Shown here piece after piece: positions 55,985 to 64,000 of a DNA stretch of 64,000 nucleotides. The translations under genes and the position numbers were made by a program. Position 1 is the first letter of the stretch. The number at the start of each line of letters is the position of its first letter. Origin of the DNA: Tellurirhabdus rosea (GTDB lineage: Bacteria; Bacteroidota; Bacteroidia; Cytophagales; Spirosomataceae); NCBI RefSeq assembly GCF_026278345.1, contig NZ_CP111085.1:1934001-1998000 (forward strand), read 5' to 3'. Below the pieces are notes generated by a model that was not told the DNA's origin, searched no databases, and saw nothing but the letters and a program-made list of their open reading frames with translations.

Positions 55985-57116
55985 GCACGAAAAACACGGA
56001 AAAATCACCCGCCCCGACCTCGGGACCTTCGCCCGGACCGAGCTCGCCCTGCTCGGTACGCCCTGCGGCCAGATCAAAACCCTTGCCTACGCGCTGATTT
56101 CGGCCCTGAAAGACCAGGTCACGGTTGCCTACGTGGATGCCGATCACAAGGGCGAAGACACGCCCGAGACCATCCCCGCCCTCCACGCCGGGGCCGCGCA
56201 GGTGTATACCGACAAAATTTCCTTTCAGCGTTTCGACACCGTCCGGCCGCTCAACGATTTCCAGCGCAGGCCCGCCTTTCAGGATTACGACCTCGTGCTG
56301 GTCAACGGCAACCACTTTGCGGCCAAAGCGCAGATCGTGGTGGTGGACCCGGCCAAGTCACTGGAGAAAAAACTCGACCGGCTGACCAGTGTCAGGCTCA
56401 TTCTGCTAAAAGACACCGACACCCTTCCGGATTCTCTGAAGAACCATCTCGGCGAGCAGCTGGCCACCGTTCCCGTTTTCCGGTTTGAGGAGACCGACCG
56501 CGTGGTTTCTTTTGTCCGGGAATTTGTCGAAAACGCCCGGCCGCCGGTCTATGGACTGGTGCTGGCGGGCGGGCAAAGCAGCCGGATGGGGACCGACAAA
56601 GGCCGCCTCGATTACCACGGCAAACCGCAGCGCGAGTACGCGCTGGACCTCCTCCGTCCGCTTTGCGAAAAGGTGTTTTTATCGGTCAACGAAAAGCAGA
56701 GGGCCGAACTGGCCGACAGCCCGCTGAACCTTGTTCCGGACACGTTTCTGGACCTAGGGCCGTTGGGCGGCATTCTTTCGGCCTTCCGCCAACAGCCCGA
56801 CGCCGCCTGGCTGGTGGTGGCCTGCGATTTGCCGCTTCTGTCCGAAAAAACGCTGCGCGTTCTGGTCGAAAAGCGAAATCCGTCCAAAATGGCGACGGCG
56901 TTTTACGACAGCGACCACCGGTTTCCGGAGCCGCTCATCAGTCTGTGGGAGCCCCGCGCCTACCCTACCCTGCTGCAATTTCTGGCGATGGGCTTCTCCT
57001 GCCCGCGAAAAGCGCTCATCAACTCGGACGTGCAGCTACTCGACGCGCCCGATGTCCGGGAGTTCGCCAATGCCAACGACCCGGCCGAGCGGGAACGGAT
57101 TCTGAGCCGACTGTAA
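55977..57116 (+). CDS. Molybdenum cofactor guanylyltransferase (MobA) with N-terminal MobB-like domain
   Basis: 379 residues from ATG at 55977, overlapping moaC by 8 nt; ATG at 55962 would add five residues. The C-terminal half is MobA: YGLVLAGGQSSRMGTDKGRL (about residue 193 on) is the nucleotidyltransferase signature, with WLVVACDLPLLSEKT for the metal-binding Asp. The N-terminal half (about 1-180) resembles a P-loop MobB adaptor, but its loop reads GTPCGQIKT and lacks the canonical GxxxxGK[ST], so it may not hydrolyse GTP. MobA attaches GMP to molybdopterin. A natural MobB-MobA fusion would join cofactor binding and guanylylation; the MobB assignment is inference. Confidence 0.87.
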   Translation: MDKHEKHGKITRPDLGTFARTELALLGTPCGQIKTLAYALISALKDQVTVAYVDADHKGEDTPETIPALHAGAAQVYTDKISFQRFDTVRPLNDFQRRPAFQDYDLVLVNGNHFAAKAQIVVVDPAKSLEKKLDRLTSVRLILLKDTDTLPDSLKNHLGEQLATVPVFRFEETDRVVSFVREFVENARPPVYGLVLAGGQSSRMGTDKGRLDYHGKPQREYALDLLRPLCEKVFLSVNEKQRAELADSPLNLVPDTFLDLGPLGGILSAFRQQPDAAWLVVACDLPLLSEKTLRVLVEKRNPSKMATAFYDSDHRFPEPLISLWEPRAYPTLLQFLAMGFSCPRKALINSDVQLLDAPDVREFANANDPAERERILSRL

Positions 57117-57219
57117 TTTTTTTTTCGTCCGGCTTGTAAGTAATTTTTAAGGCGTACTTGTCTGTGCTGTTAGCGATTAAATCTAACTTATTACGATTTA
57201 ATTCCTAAAACAGGCAGGC

Positions 57220-57879
57220 ATGAAGCAGGTATACCCTATCCCGCCGGAGGCTCCGGCCCCCCGCATTTGCCTTGACTCGCCGGAGGTGTCCGGGCCACCG
57301 CCCACCGCCTCCGACGACGAGCTTTTCATCCGAACGGCCCTGCTCGATACGCCCGAACTGGGCGTAGAACTGCTGTACCGCCGCTACTACCAGCCGCTCT
57401 GCACGCATGCCGTGCGGTTTGTCGGCTCCCGGCAGGTGGCCGAAGACCTGGTTTCGGATGTCTTCTACCAGTTTTATTCCAACGAAGTTTTCCGGCAGAT
57501 CACCACCTCGTACCGGGCGTATCTCTACAAAACCGTGCGCAACCGGGCCTACAACTACCTGCGCTGGGAACTGAGCCGCAAAGCCCCGCTCGATGAGTTT
57601 CGGGAAACGCAGACCTCGTCCGTCGCCCAGCCCGACGACATCACGCAGTACGAAGAACTGTACCAGGATGTGGACGGGGCCATCCAGTCGCTGCCGATTC
57701 AGCGCCGGAAAATTTACCTCATGCACCGCTTTGAAGGCCGCAAATGTCAGGAAATCGCCGACGAACTGGCCCTTTCGGTCCGGACCGTAGAAGTGCAGGT
57801 CTACCGCGCCACGCAGGCTATCCGGCAACTGCTGAAAGACAAATGGCTTCTGCTGCTCTTTTTCGGCACTCAACTGTAG
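57220..57879 (+). CDS. ECF-type RNA polymerase sigma-70 factor
   Basis: 219 residues. Region 2 covers about 40-110 (LLYRRYYQPLCTHAVRFVGS, DLVSDVFYQFY, YLYKTVRNRAYNYLR) and region 4 about 155-210 (IQSLPIQRRKIYLMHRFEGR, IADELALSVRTVEVQVYRA). The N-terminus is Pro-rich and unconserved. Such factors in Bacteroidota work with a FecR anti-sigma protein and an STN-containing SusC transporter, and those genes follow directly. The 103-nt upstream gap contains an inverted repeat (ATTAAAT and ATTTAAT at about 57175-57203), a possible operator or the promoter. FecR starts 5 nt after the stop. Confidence 0.95.
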   Translation: MKQVYPIPPEAPAPRICLDSPEVSGPPPTASDDELFIRTALLDTPELGVELLYRRYYQPLCTHAVRFVGSRQVAEDLVSDVFYQFYSNEVFRQITTSYRAYLYKTVRNRAYNYLRWELSRKAPLDEFRETQTSSVAQPDDITQYEELYQDVDGAIQSLPIQRRKIYLMHRFEGRKCQEIADELALSVRTVEVQVYRATQAIRQLLKDKWLLLLFFGTQL

Positions 57880-57884
57880 CACTC

Positions 57885-58883
57885 ATGACGATAACGAAAG
57901 AACTTCTTTTCAGCTATTTCGCCGGAAACGCCTCAGCTTTGCAGAAACGGCAGATCGACGAATGGGTCCGGGAACCTGTCCACGAAGAGCTTTTTTACCA
58001 GTGGCTCGATGAATGGGAGAAAAGCCAGCCGCAGTACGCCGTCGATGTTCCGGCGGCTATCGGACGCTACCACGACTACCTCCGGCACCGGCAGACCGCG
58101 ACCGGCCTGGCCGACGAGCCGCCCGTCCGCGTCCGGACGCTGCGCCGGGGCTGGCTGACGGGCGTGGCCGCTTCCGTAGCGCTTCTGCTGACGACCGGCT
58201 GGCTGTACCGCGACCAGATCCGCTACCGGACGTACGCAACCACCTTCGGGCAGACCCAGAGCCACGAGCTTCCGGACGGCAGCCGGGTGACGCTCAACGC
58301 CAACTCCTTGCTGCGGATTCCGCGCTTCGGTTTTGGTTCGGGCAGCCGGGATGTGCATCTGTCCGGCGAGGCCGTCTTTTCCGTACGCCACCAGCCCGAC
58401 AACCAGCCCTTCCGCGTCCGGACCGACAACCGGTTTGAAGTGGTGGTGCTGGGCACGGAATTTTCCGTTTTTGCCCGCCGACGCGGCGCCCGGGTGGTGC
58501 TCAACAAAGGCAAAGTGCAGATCAACGAAAACAGCGGCAACCGGGCGCGGCAGGTGCTGATGAAGCCCGGCGATCTGGTTACGCTCGACCACCGCGGCCG
58601 GCTCGAACTCCGCCGGGTGGCCCGACCGGAACTGCTTTCCGCCTGGAAGGAACACCGATTCGTTTTCGAACAGACGTCGCTTCAGGAGCTGACCAATCTT
58701 TTCCGGGAAAATTACGGTCTCCGGCTCGTTTTTTCGGACCAGACGCTCGCCCGGCAAACCATCTCGGGTTCGTTTACGGCCAGCAACGCCGACGAACTGC
58801 TCACGATTCTGGGCGAAGCGCTGGACCTGAAATTCAGCCGCCGGGGGCGAACCGTCCTTGTTTCTGAAACCTCAGTCCTTTAA
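57885..58883 (+). CDS. FecR family anti-sigma factor
   Basis: 332 residues; ATG at 57885 gives MTITKELLFSYFAGNASALQ, the usual anti-sigma N-terminus. A cytoplasmic part (1-88) is followed by a single membrane helix (about 90-108, GWLTGVAASVALLLTTGWLY) and a periplasmic FecR domain (QSHELPDGSRVTLNANSLLR, GEAVFSVRH, FEVVVLGTEFSVFARR), then a DUF4974-like C-terminus (LFRENYGLRLVFSDQTLARQ). It holds the ECF factor inactive until the STN domain of the SusC protein signals substrate binding. SusC begins 33 nt downstream. Confidence 0.94.
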   Translation: MTITKELLFSYFAGNASALQKRQIDEWVREPVHEELFYQWLDEWEKSQPQYAVDVPAAIGRYHDYLRHRQTATGLADEPPVRVRTLRRGWLTGVAASVALLLTTGWLYRDQIRYRTYATTFGQTQSHELPDGSRVTLNANSLLRIPRFGFGSGSRDVHLSGEAVFSVRHQPDNQPFRVRTDNRFEVVVLGTEFSVFARRRGARVVLNKGKVQINENSGNRARQVLMKPGDLVTLDHRGRLELRRVARPELLSAWKEHRFVFEQTSLQELTNLFRENYGLRLVFSDQTLARQTISGSFTASNADELLTILGEALDLKFSRRGRTVLVSETSVL

Positions 58884-58916
58884 TTTTTTATTGATCCTCA
58901 ATCCTCACGATGACCT

Positions 58917-61900
58917 ATGAAATTCTCTACTCCACCCAAGGGCTGCTGGCTGCTGCTGCCGCTGCTGGTCGTCACCCACTCGGGATTTAGTCAGACGCTG
59001 GCCCTCGCCCGTCAGGCTCCCCGGACGGTTTCGGCGACTCCCACGGTCCGGAAACTGGGCGATGTGCTCAGCGAACTGAAATCCCATTACCGGGTCGATC
59101 TGGTGTACAGCGACCGGCTCGTCGAATCGTTCAGCGTTCCGGTGGGCGTGGTCAATCTGAACGTTGGCCTGGAACGCAATCTGACCAATCTGCTGAGTCC
59201 GCTGGGGCTGCGCTACCGGCGCATCAAAGACGGGGCGTACGTCATTTCGAGCCGGAAAGACCGCTCCACGACCGCCCTCGACCCCGCCAACATCCGGGAA
59301 ACCGGCTCGTTTTCGGACCTTCCCGAACAAAGCCGACCCGTTCAGACGCTGGCGGCGCTCAGCTTTCGCCAGCAGGCCGTCAGTCAGGACATCAGCCTGC
59401 GCGGCCGGGTCACCGATGGAGAAAACGGCCAGCCGCTGCCCGGTGTCAACGTCGCCGTGAAAGGCACTAGCCGCGGCACCACGACCGACGGCGAGGGCAA
59501 TTACCGGCTTTCGGTTCCGGAAGGCGGCACCACGCTGGTCTTTTCGTTCATCGGCTACGCCACGCAGGAGATTCCGATCACCACGCAGCAGGTGCTGGAT
59601 GTGCAGCTGAAAGTAGACGACCGCTCGCTTTCGGAAGTGGTGGTGGTCGGCTACGGCACCCAGCAGCGCCGGGATGTGACGGCCGCCATTTCCTCCATCA
59701 ATACCCGCGACATCCGCGACCAGCCCGTACCGAACATCGTGGAAGGCCTGTCGGGACGCCTGCCGGGCGTGCTGATTCAGCAGAATACGGGCGCGCCGGG
59801 CAACAGTCCGTCGATCAAGATTCGGGGTCTGGGCTCCATCAGTGCGGGCAACGGTCCGCTGGTGGTGGTTGATGGCCAGCCGCTCGATGCCGGGGCGCTC
59901 ACCAACGGCGGCGGCCTGAACCTGCTCAACCCGAACGATATTGAGAAAATCGACGTCCTCAAAGACGCCAACGCCACGGCTATCTACGGCTCCCGCGGGG
60001 CCAACGGGGTCGTGGTCATCACCACCAAGCGAGGCAAGGCCGGACAAACCCGCCTGAATCTGGATTATTATACCGGCGTTCAGCAGGTGACCAAGCAAAT
60101 GGACATGCTCAATGCTGCCCAGTTTGCCGAATTTTCCAAAGAAGCGTTCAATAATGCCTATCTGGAACGGGTTCCCGGTGCCAAAATCACGGACCCCAAC
60201 GATCTCCGTCCGGCGGGGCAGCGCTACCGGTATCCGCGCGGGGAGTTTACGGGGGTCAATTTCGACGATCCGGCCAGTCTGGAGTCCTACAATTACCAGG
60301 ACCTGATTTTCCAGAACGCGCCCATCAGCAACTACCAGCTGACGGCCTCGGGCGGGACGGATAAGGTGCAGTTTCTGGTGTCGGGCAACTACCTCAATCA
60401 GGACGGGGTCGTCAAGCGGTCGGGCATCGACCGGTACACGCTGCGGACCAACGTGGACGCGCAGATGCTGCCGTTCCTGAAAATGGGCGTCAGTTTCAGT
60501 CCGTCGCTGACGGTGGAGCAGCGCGTCAACACGGACGGCCACTGGGCGAGCAACGGCATCATCAACGCCGCCCTAAGCCTGCCGCCGTTCATTCCGATCT
60601 ATCAGCCGGGCACGACGGTGTACAATTCGCAGGCGTATTATGCCGCGCCGTACAACTGGCCGGGCATCACCAACCCCGTCGCCAACATTTACGAAGCCGA
60701 CAACCTGGCCCGCATCACGCGCCTGCTCGGCAACGCCTACGTCGAACTGCAGCTTCCGCTCAGCATCCGTTATCGGGGGACCATCGGCGGCGATATTCAG
60801 CACTCGCGGCTCAACAACTACCAGACGTCGGCCCTGCCGCTGAACCAGTTGCTGCCGCCGACCGCCGCCTCGGCTTTCTCGGAAACCTTCCAGAACATCA
60901 ACTGGGTCACCAATCACATTCTGACCTATAACCGGGAGGTGGGTCCGCACCGGATTGAGGCGCTGGCTGGTCTGGAAAGTCAGAAGAACGATTTTGAACG
61001 CAACCGCATCAACGCCAACAACTTCCCCAACGACAACGTCCGGACCTTGAACGCGGGGACCATTACGGGCGGCAACTCGTTCCGGGACCAGTGGTCGCTG
61101 GCGTCGTATTTCGGGCGGGTGGGCTACACCTTCCGCGACCGGTATCTGTTCAACGCGTCCATCCGCCGCGATGGGTCGAGCCGCTTCGGGCGCAACAACC
61201 GCTGGGGTACGTTCCCCTCGGCCTCGCTGGGCTGGCGCGTGTCCGAAGAAGCGTTCCTGAAAGCCGTTCCGGTTATTTCGGAATTAAAGCTGCGGGCCAG
61301 CTACGGATTGGCGGGGAACAATGCCTTCTCGACCAACTACCCGGCCATCGGCCTGCTCAGTGCTGACAACTACGTGTTTGGCAACGCGCTGGCGAACGGT
61401 CTGGCCGTCAATACCATCGGCAACGACAACCTGACCTGGGAGAAAAGTCGCCAGCTCGACGCCGGTTTCGATCTGGGTCTGTTCAACAACCGGATTTATT
61501 TCACCGCCGATTACTACCGCCGCCTGACCACCGACCTGCTGCTGGCCGTACAGGTACCGACGCTGACGGGCTTCTCCTCCGCCGTGCAGAACATCGGGAA
61601 GGTCGAAAACCAGGGCTTCGAATTTGCGCTGAACACCCGCAACCTGACCGGGGCCTTTAGCTGGACGACCGACCTGAACCTGTCGTTCAACCGGAACAAA
61701 GTGCTGGCCCTCGGGCCCACGGGCGACCCCATCCGCAGCGGTACGGGCGTGGGCGAAACCAACATCACGATGATCGGCGAACCGCTCGGCAGCTTCTTCG
61801 GCTACCGCCAGCTCGGCGTGTTCCGCGACCGGGCCGACCTCGACAGCTACCCTCGCTTCGCCGACGCCCAGCCCGGCGACGTGAAATACGAGGATGTGAA

Positions 61901-62456
61901 CGGTGACGGCAAGATCGACGCCAACGACCGCACGCTGATCGGCAACAACCAGCCGGATTTCATCTACGGCATCACCAACAGCTTCTCGTTCAGGGGAATT
62001 GACGTCGGCATCGTCATTCAGGGCGTGCAGGGTGGTCAAATCCTGAACCTGTCGCGGCGTTTTTACGAAAACCTCGAAGGCAACGCCAACGCCCTGACGA
62101 CGGTGCTCGACCGCTGGCGCTCCCCCGAGCAGCCCGGCGACGGCAAAACGCCCCGGGCCAACACCCGCACGACGGGCAACAACAACGCCGTGTCGTCGCG
62201 CTGGGTGGAAGACGGCAGCTATTTCCGCGTCCGGAACATCACCATTGGTTATAACCTGCCGAAGGCCGTCCTCCAGCGGATCAAAGTGCAGAATGTCCGG
62301 ATTTACGGCGGGGTACAGAACGCCTTTACTCTTTCAAAATACCTGAGCTACAACCCGGAAGTGAGCGGCTACGAAGGACCGCTGACCGGCGGGGTCGATT
62401 ACGGCAGCTACCCGCTCGCCCGGACGTACACGATAGGCATTAACCTCGGATTTTAA
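58917..62456 (+). CDS. SusC/RagA-family TonB-dependent outer membrane transporter with STN domain
   Basis: 1179 residues. Signal peptide to about residue 25, STN domain at about 44-113 (LGDVLSELKSHYRVDLVYSD), carboxypeptidase-D-like beta domain at about 155-240 (RGRVTDGENGQPLPGVNVAV), TonB-box region LSEVVVVGYGTQQRRDV, plug (IRGLGSISAGNGPLVVVDGQ, SRGANGVVVITTKRGK) and a 22-strand barrel ending TYTIGINLGF. The STN domain marks it as the sensor for the ECF-FecR pair upstream. It imports an oligosaccharide or similar nutrient together with the SusD lipoprotein; no glycoside hydrolase lies in view to name the substrate. Confidence 0.96.
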   Translation: MKFSTPPKGCWLLLPLLVVTHSGFSQTLALARQAPRTVSATPTVRKLGDVLSELKSHYRVDLVYSDRLVESFSVPVGVVNLNVGLERNLTNLLSPLGLRYRRIKDGAYVISSRKDRSTTALDPANIRETGSFSDLPEQSRPVQTLAALSFRQQAVSQDISLRGRVTDGENGQPLPGVNVAVKGTSRGTTTDGEGNYRLSVPEGGTTLVFSFIGYATQEIPITTQQVLDVQLKVDDRSLSEVVVVGYGTQQRRDVTAAISSINTRDIRDQPVPNIVEGLSGRLPGVLIQQNTGAPGNSPSIKIRGLGSISAGNGPLVVVDGQPLDAGALTNGGGLNLLNPNDIEKIDVLKDANATAIYGSRGANGVVVITTKRGKAGQTRLNLDYYTGVQQVTKQMDMLNAAQFAEFSKEAFNNAYLERVPGAKITDPNDLRPAGQRYRYPRGEFTGVNFDDPASLESYNYQDLIFQNAPISNYQLTASGGTDKVQFLVSGNYLNQDGVVKRSGIDRYTLRTNVDAQMLPFLKMGVSFSPSLTVEQRVNTDGHWASNGIINAALSLPPFIPIYQPGTTVYNSQAYYAAPYNWPGITNPVANIYEADNLARITRLLGNAYVELQLPLSIRYRGTIGGDIQHSRLNNYQTSALPLNQLLPPTAASAFSETFQNINWVTNHILTYNREVGPHRIEALAGLESQKNDFERNRINANNFPNDNVRTLNAGTITGGNSFRDQWSLASYFGRVGYTFRDRYLFNASIRRDGSSRFGRNNRWGTFPSASLGWRVSEEAFLKAVPVISELKLRASYGLAGNNAFSTNYPAIGLLSADNYVFGNALANGLAVNTIGNDNLTWEKSRQLDAGFDLGLFNNRIYFTADYYRRLTTDLLLAVQVPTLTGFSSAVQNIGKVENQGFEFALNTRNLTGAFSWTTDLNLSFNRNKVLALGPTGDPIRSGTGVGETNITMIGEPLGSFFGYRQLGVFRDRADLDSYPRFADAQPGDVKYEDVNGDGKIDANDRTLIGNNQPDFIYGITNSFSFRGIDVGIVIQGVQGGQILNLSRRFYENLEGNANALTTVLDRWRSPEQPGDGKTPRANTRTTGNNNAVSSRWVEDGSYFRVRNITIGYNLPKAVLQRIKVQNVRIYGGVQNAFTLSKYLSYNPEVSGYEGPLTGGVDYGSYPLARTYTIGINLGF

Positions 62457-62584
62457 ATGAGCTTAAAGTTTAGAGCTTAAGGTTTAGGGTTCAAAACCTT
62501 TGTGCGAAAACGGAGAAGCAAACGCGCCGCACCAAACCATAGACGCTAAGCCCTGAACTTGAAACTTCTCAAAAACGCATTTTC
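62457..62584. repeat. 7-nt-word repeat between SusC and SusD genes
   Basis: The left part uses AGCTTAA/AGTTTAG/GGTTTAG/GGTTCAA words in 7-nt register. The right part (about 62548-62575) has weaker complementary words (GCTAAGC, CCTGAAC, TTGAAAC). The middle shows nothing recognisable. It may adjust SusC:SusD expression. Confidence 0.65.
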
Positions 62585-64000
62585 ATGAAACGAACATACC
62601 TCATTACGGCCGCTTTAAGCCTTGCGCTGACGGCCTGCCAGGATGGCTTCCTCGACCTGTCGCCGGTTTCGCAGGCGAGTACGGCCACTTTTTACAAAAC
62701 CGGCGGCGACCTGCTCAACGCCCTGAACGGAGCTTACGGAGCCCTGCAATTCAACGGGCAGTACGGGCAGTTCTACGTCATTTCCGAAATTCCCTCGGAC
62801 GACACGACGCCCGTGCTGTCGGGTTCGGTGACCGACCAGGACGAGTTCGACAAGTTTTACCTCCGGACCACCAACCCGTTTCTGGCGGCCCGCTGGAGCG
62901 ACGGATACCGGGGTATCTACCGGACCAACGCCGTCATCGACCGGTCGGCAGGTGTGACGATGGACGAAAACCTCAAAAAGCGGGTGGTCGGCGAAGCCAA
63001 GTTCCTGCGGGCGCTGATGTACTTCAACCTCGTGCGGGTCTTCGGCGACGTGCCGCTGGTCGTTAAGGAAATTATTGATCCGCAGGAAGGCTATGCTTAC
63101 GGCCGCAGCCCGGTTGCCGAAGTGTACAATCAGATCGTCAAGGACCTGACCGAGGCCGAAGCCGCCCTGCCCGAGCGGTATACGGGAGCGGATGTCGGCC
63201 GGGCGACGCGGGGAGCCGCCAAGGCTCTGCTGGGCAAGGTTTTGCTGACGCAGCGGAAGTTCCCGGAAGCCGCCGCCAAGCTGAAAGAGGTGATCGACGC
63301 CGGTACGTATGAACTGCTGCCCAACTACGCGGACGTGTTCCGGGCCTCCGGCAAAAACCACCGGGAGTCGATTTTTGATGTGCAGTACAAAAAAGGCAGC
63401 ATCGGCGAGGGCAGCGGGTTCGCTAACGCCTACGCGCCCGAGAACTCGGGCAATGCCGTCATTCAGTTTGGCGGGGGCGGCAACAACCAGCCCACAGCCG
63501 ACCTGATCCAGGCCTACGAACCGGGCGATCTGCGCCGGGACGTTTCGCTGGCGACCAGCTACGTCAACTCCGCCGGGCGGCGCATCGACTACAATTTCGT
63601 CCGGAAATATGCCGACCAGCCCATCACCAACGGCGATTCGGAAGACAATTGGCCGGTGCTGCGCTATGCCGACGTGCTGCTGATGTACGCCGAAGCGCTG
63701 AACGAAAGCGGACAGACCGCCGCGGCCCTGCCTTTTCTGAACCAGGTGCGCCGCCGGGCCGGACTGCCGAACAAAACCATTTCGGCGCAGGCCGAGATGC
63801 GGACCGCCCTCGAACAGGAACGTCGGGTAGAACTGGCTTTTGAAGGGCACCGCTGGTTCGACCTGCTCCGGACGGGCCGGGCGCTGCCCGTGCTTCAGGC
63901 CAAGGCGCAGGCCATCGGCATCAAAACAGCCCTGACGGCCAACAACCTGATTTTCCCGGTTCCGCAAAGTCAGATTGACATCAACAAGACCAAGATTCAG
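62585..64000 (+). CDS. SusD/RagB-family nutrient-binding outer membrane lipoprotein (cut by window end)
   Basis: 472 residues visible, open at the window edge; the last residues LIFPVPQSQIDINKTKIQ are the usual SusD ending, so only about 10 residues are missing. The lipoprotein signal MKRTYLITAALSLALTAC places lipid on Cys18. Conserved parts are FLDLSPVSQASTATFYKTGG near the start, the TPR-like helices (AKFLRALMYFNLVRVFGDVP), WPVLRYADVLLMYAEALNE and ERRVELAFEGHRWFDLLRTG. It caps the SusC transporter and captures the substrate on the cell surface. It is co-transcribed with SusC. Confidence 0.95.
   Translation, partial: MKRTYLITAALSLALTACQDGFLDLSPVSQASTATFYKTGGDLLNALNGAYGALQFNGQYGQFYVISEIPSDDTTPVLSGSVTDQDEFDKFYLRTTNPFLAARWSDGYRGIYRTNAVIDRSAGVTMDENLKKRVVGEAKFLRALMYFNLVRVFGDVPLVVKEIIDPQEGYAYGRSPVAEVYNQIVKDLTEAEAALPERYTGADVGRATRGAAKALLGKVLLTQRKFPEAAAKLKEVIDAGTYELLPNYADVFRASGKNHRESIFDVQYKKGSIGEGSGFANAYAPENSGNAVIQFGGGGNNQPTADLIQAYEPGDLRRDVSLATSYVNSAGRRIDYNFVRKYADQPITNGDSEDNWPVLRYADVLLMYAEALNESGQTAAALPFLNQVRRRAGLPNKTISAQAEMRTALEQERRVELAFEGHRWFDLLRTGRALPVLQAKAQAIGIKTALTANNLIFPVPQSQIDINKTKIQ

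Noticed and set aside
1-64000. Insertion sequences, transposases, integrases, tRNA or rRNA genes
   Set aside because: No transposase or integrase motifs and no tRNA-like or rRNA-like sequence were recognised by eye. The palindrome families carry no coding capacity. A tRNA scan could still overturn this.

Overview
The window looks like a chromosome segment of a fairly GC-rich Bacteroidota bacterium, most likely Cytophagales and close to the Spirosoma/Larkinella group. The evidence is a SusC/SusD pair with an ECF sigma factor and FecR, Bacteroidota-type -7 boxes (TAnnTTTG) upstream of several genes, 800-residue double MacB/FtsX permeases and a soluble acyl-ACP desaturase. The genus is inferred from gene content and was not tested.

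Layout. 2-5286: the end of a MacB-like permease and its LolD/MacB-type ATPase, a class IV aminotransferase on the other strand, then a TolC-like outer membrane protein and a HlyD/MacA-like adaptor. 5388-13845: metabolism and housekeeping (Gfo/Idh oxidoreductase, CBM9-like protein, ankyrin protein, secreted alpha/beta hydrolase, gpsA, HIT protein, greA, fmt, folA). 13943-18521: minus-strand envelope genes (DUF4097, a lipoprotein, PA14-OmpA), then a three-gene operon with a membrane-anchored winged-helix regulator and two related secreted proteins. 18684-50332: a 31.6-kb minus-strand array. 50548-55359: a sigma-54-dependent response regulator, plsC, an acyl-ACP desaturase and an NtrB/NtrY-like histidine kinase. 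55508-57116: moaC and a MobA fusion. 57220-64000: ECF sigma factor, FecR, SusC with an STN domain, and SusD cut by the window end.

Main system. The array holds one adaptor, one ATPase and a 58-residue secreted peptide gene, followed by eleven paralogous permeases of 790-821 residues (called P1-P11 here from low to high coordinate), with four further small genes between them. Each permease is two MacB units fused head to tail: eight predicted membrane helices, two periplasmic domains and two coupling-helix motifs of the type RxxEVGxRKxxGA. Two sites in the array carry a sigma-54-type -24/-12 element followed, exactly 56 bp further upstream, by the same enhancer-like module (CTGTCG, then TGTCC-N6-GGACA). 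One drives the adaptor gene and faces the gene for the sigma-54 activator; the other lies inside the array before P4. This suggests a two-component, sigma-54-controlled bank of interchangeable permeases sharing one ATPase and one adaptor.

Repeats. Intergenic regions carry two unusual palindrome families. One is built from reiterated 7-8 nt words in opposed arms, with a different word at each locus. The other is built around GGATTACGCAGAT arms and, inside the array, a 20-bp GC-rich box 3 nt after permease stop codons. A rho-independent terminator also lies in the greA leader.
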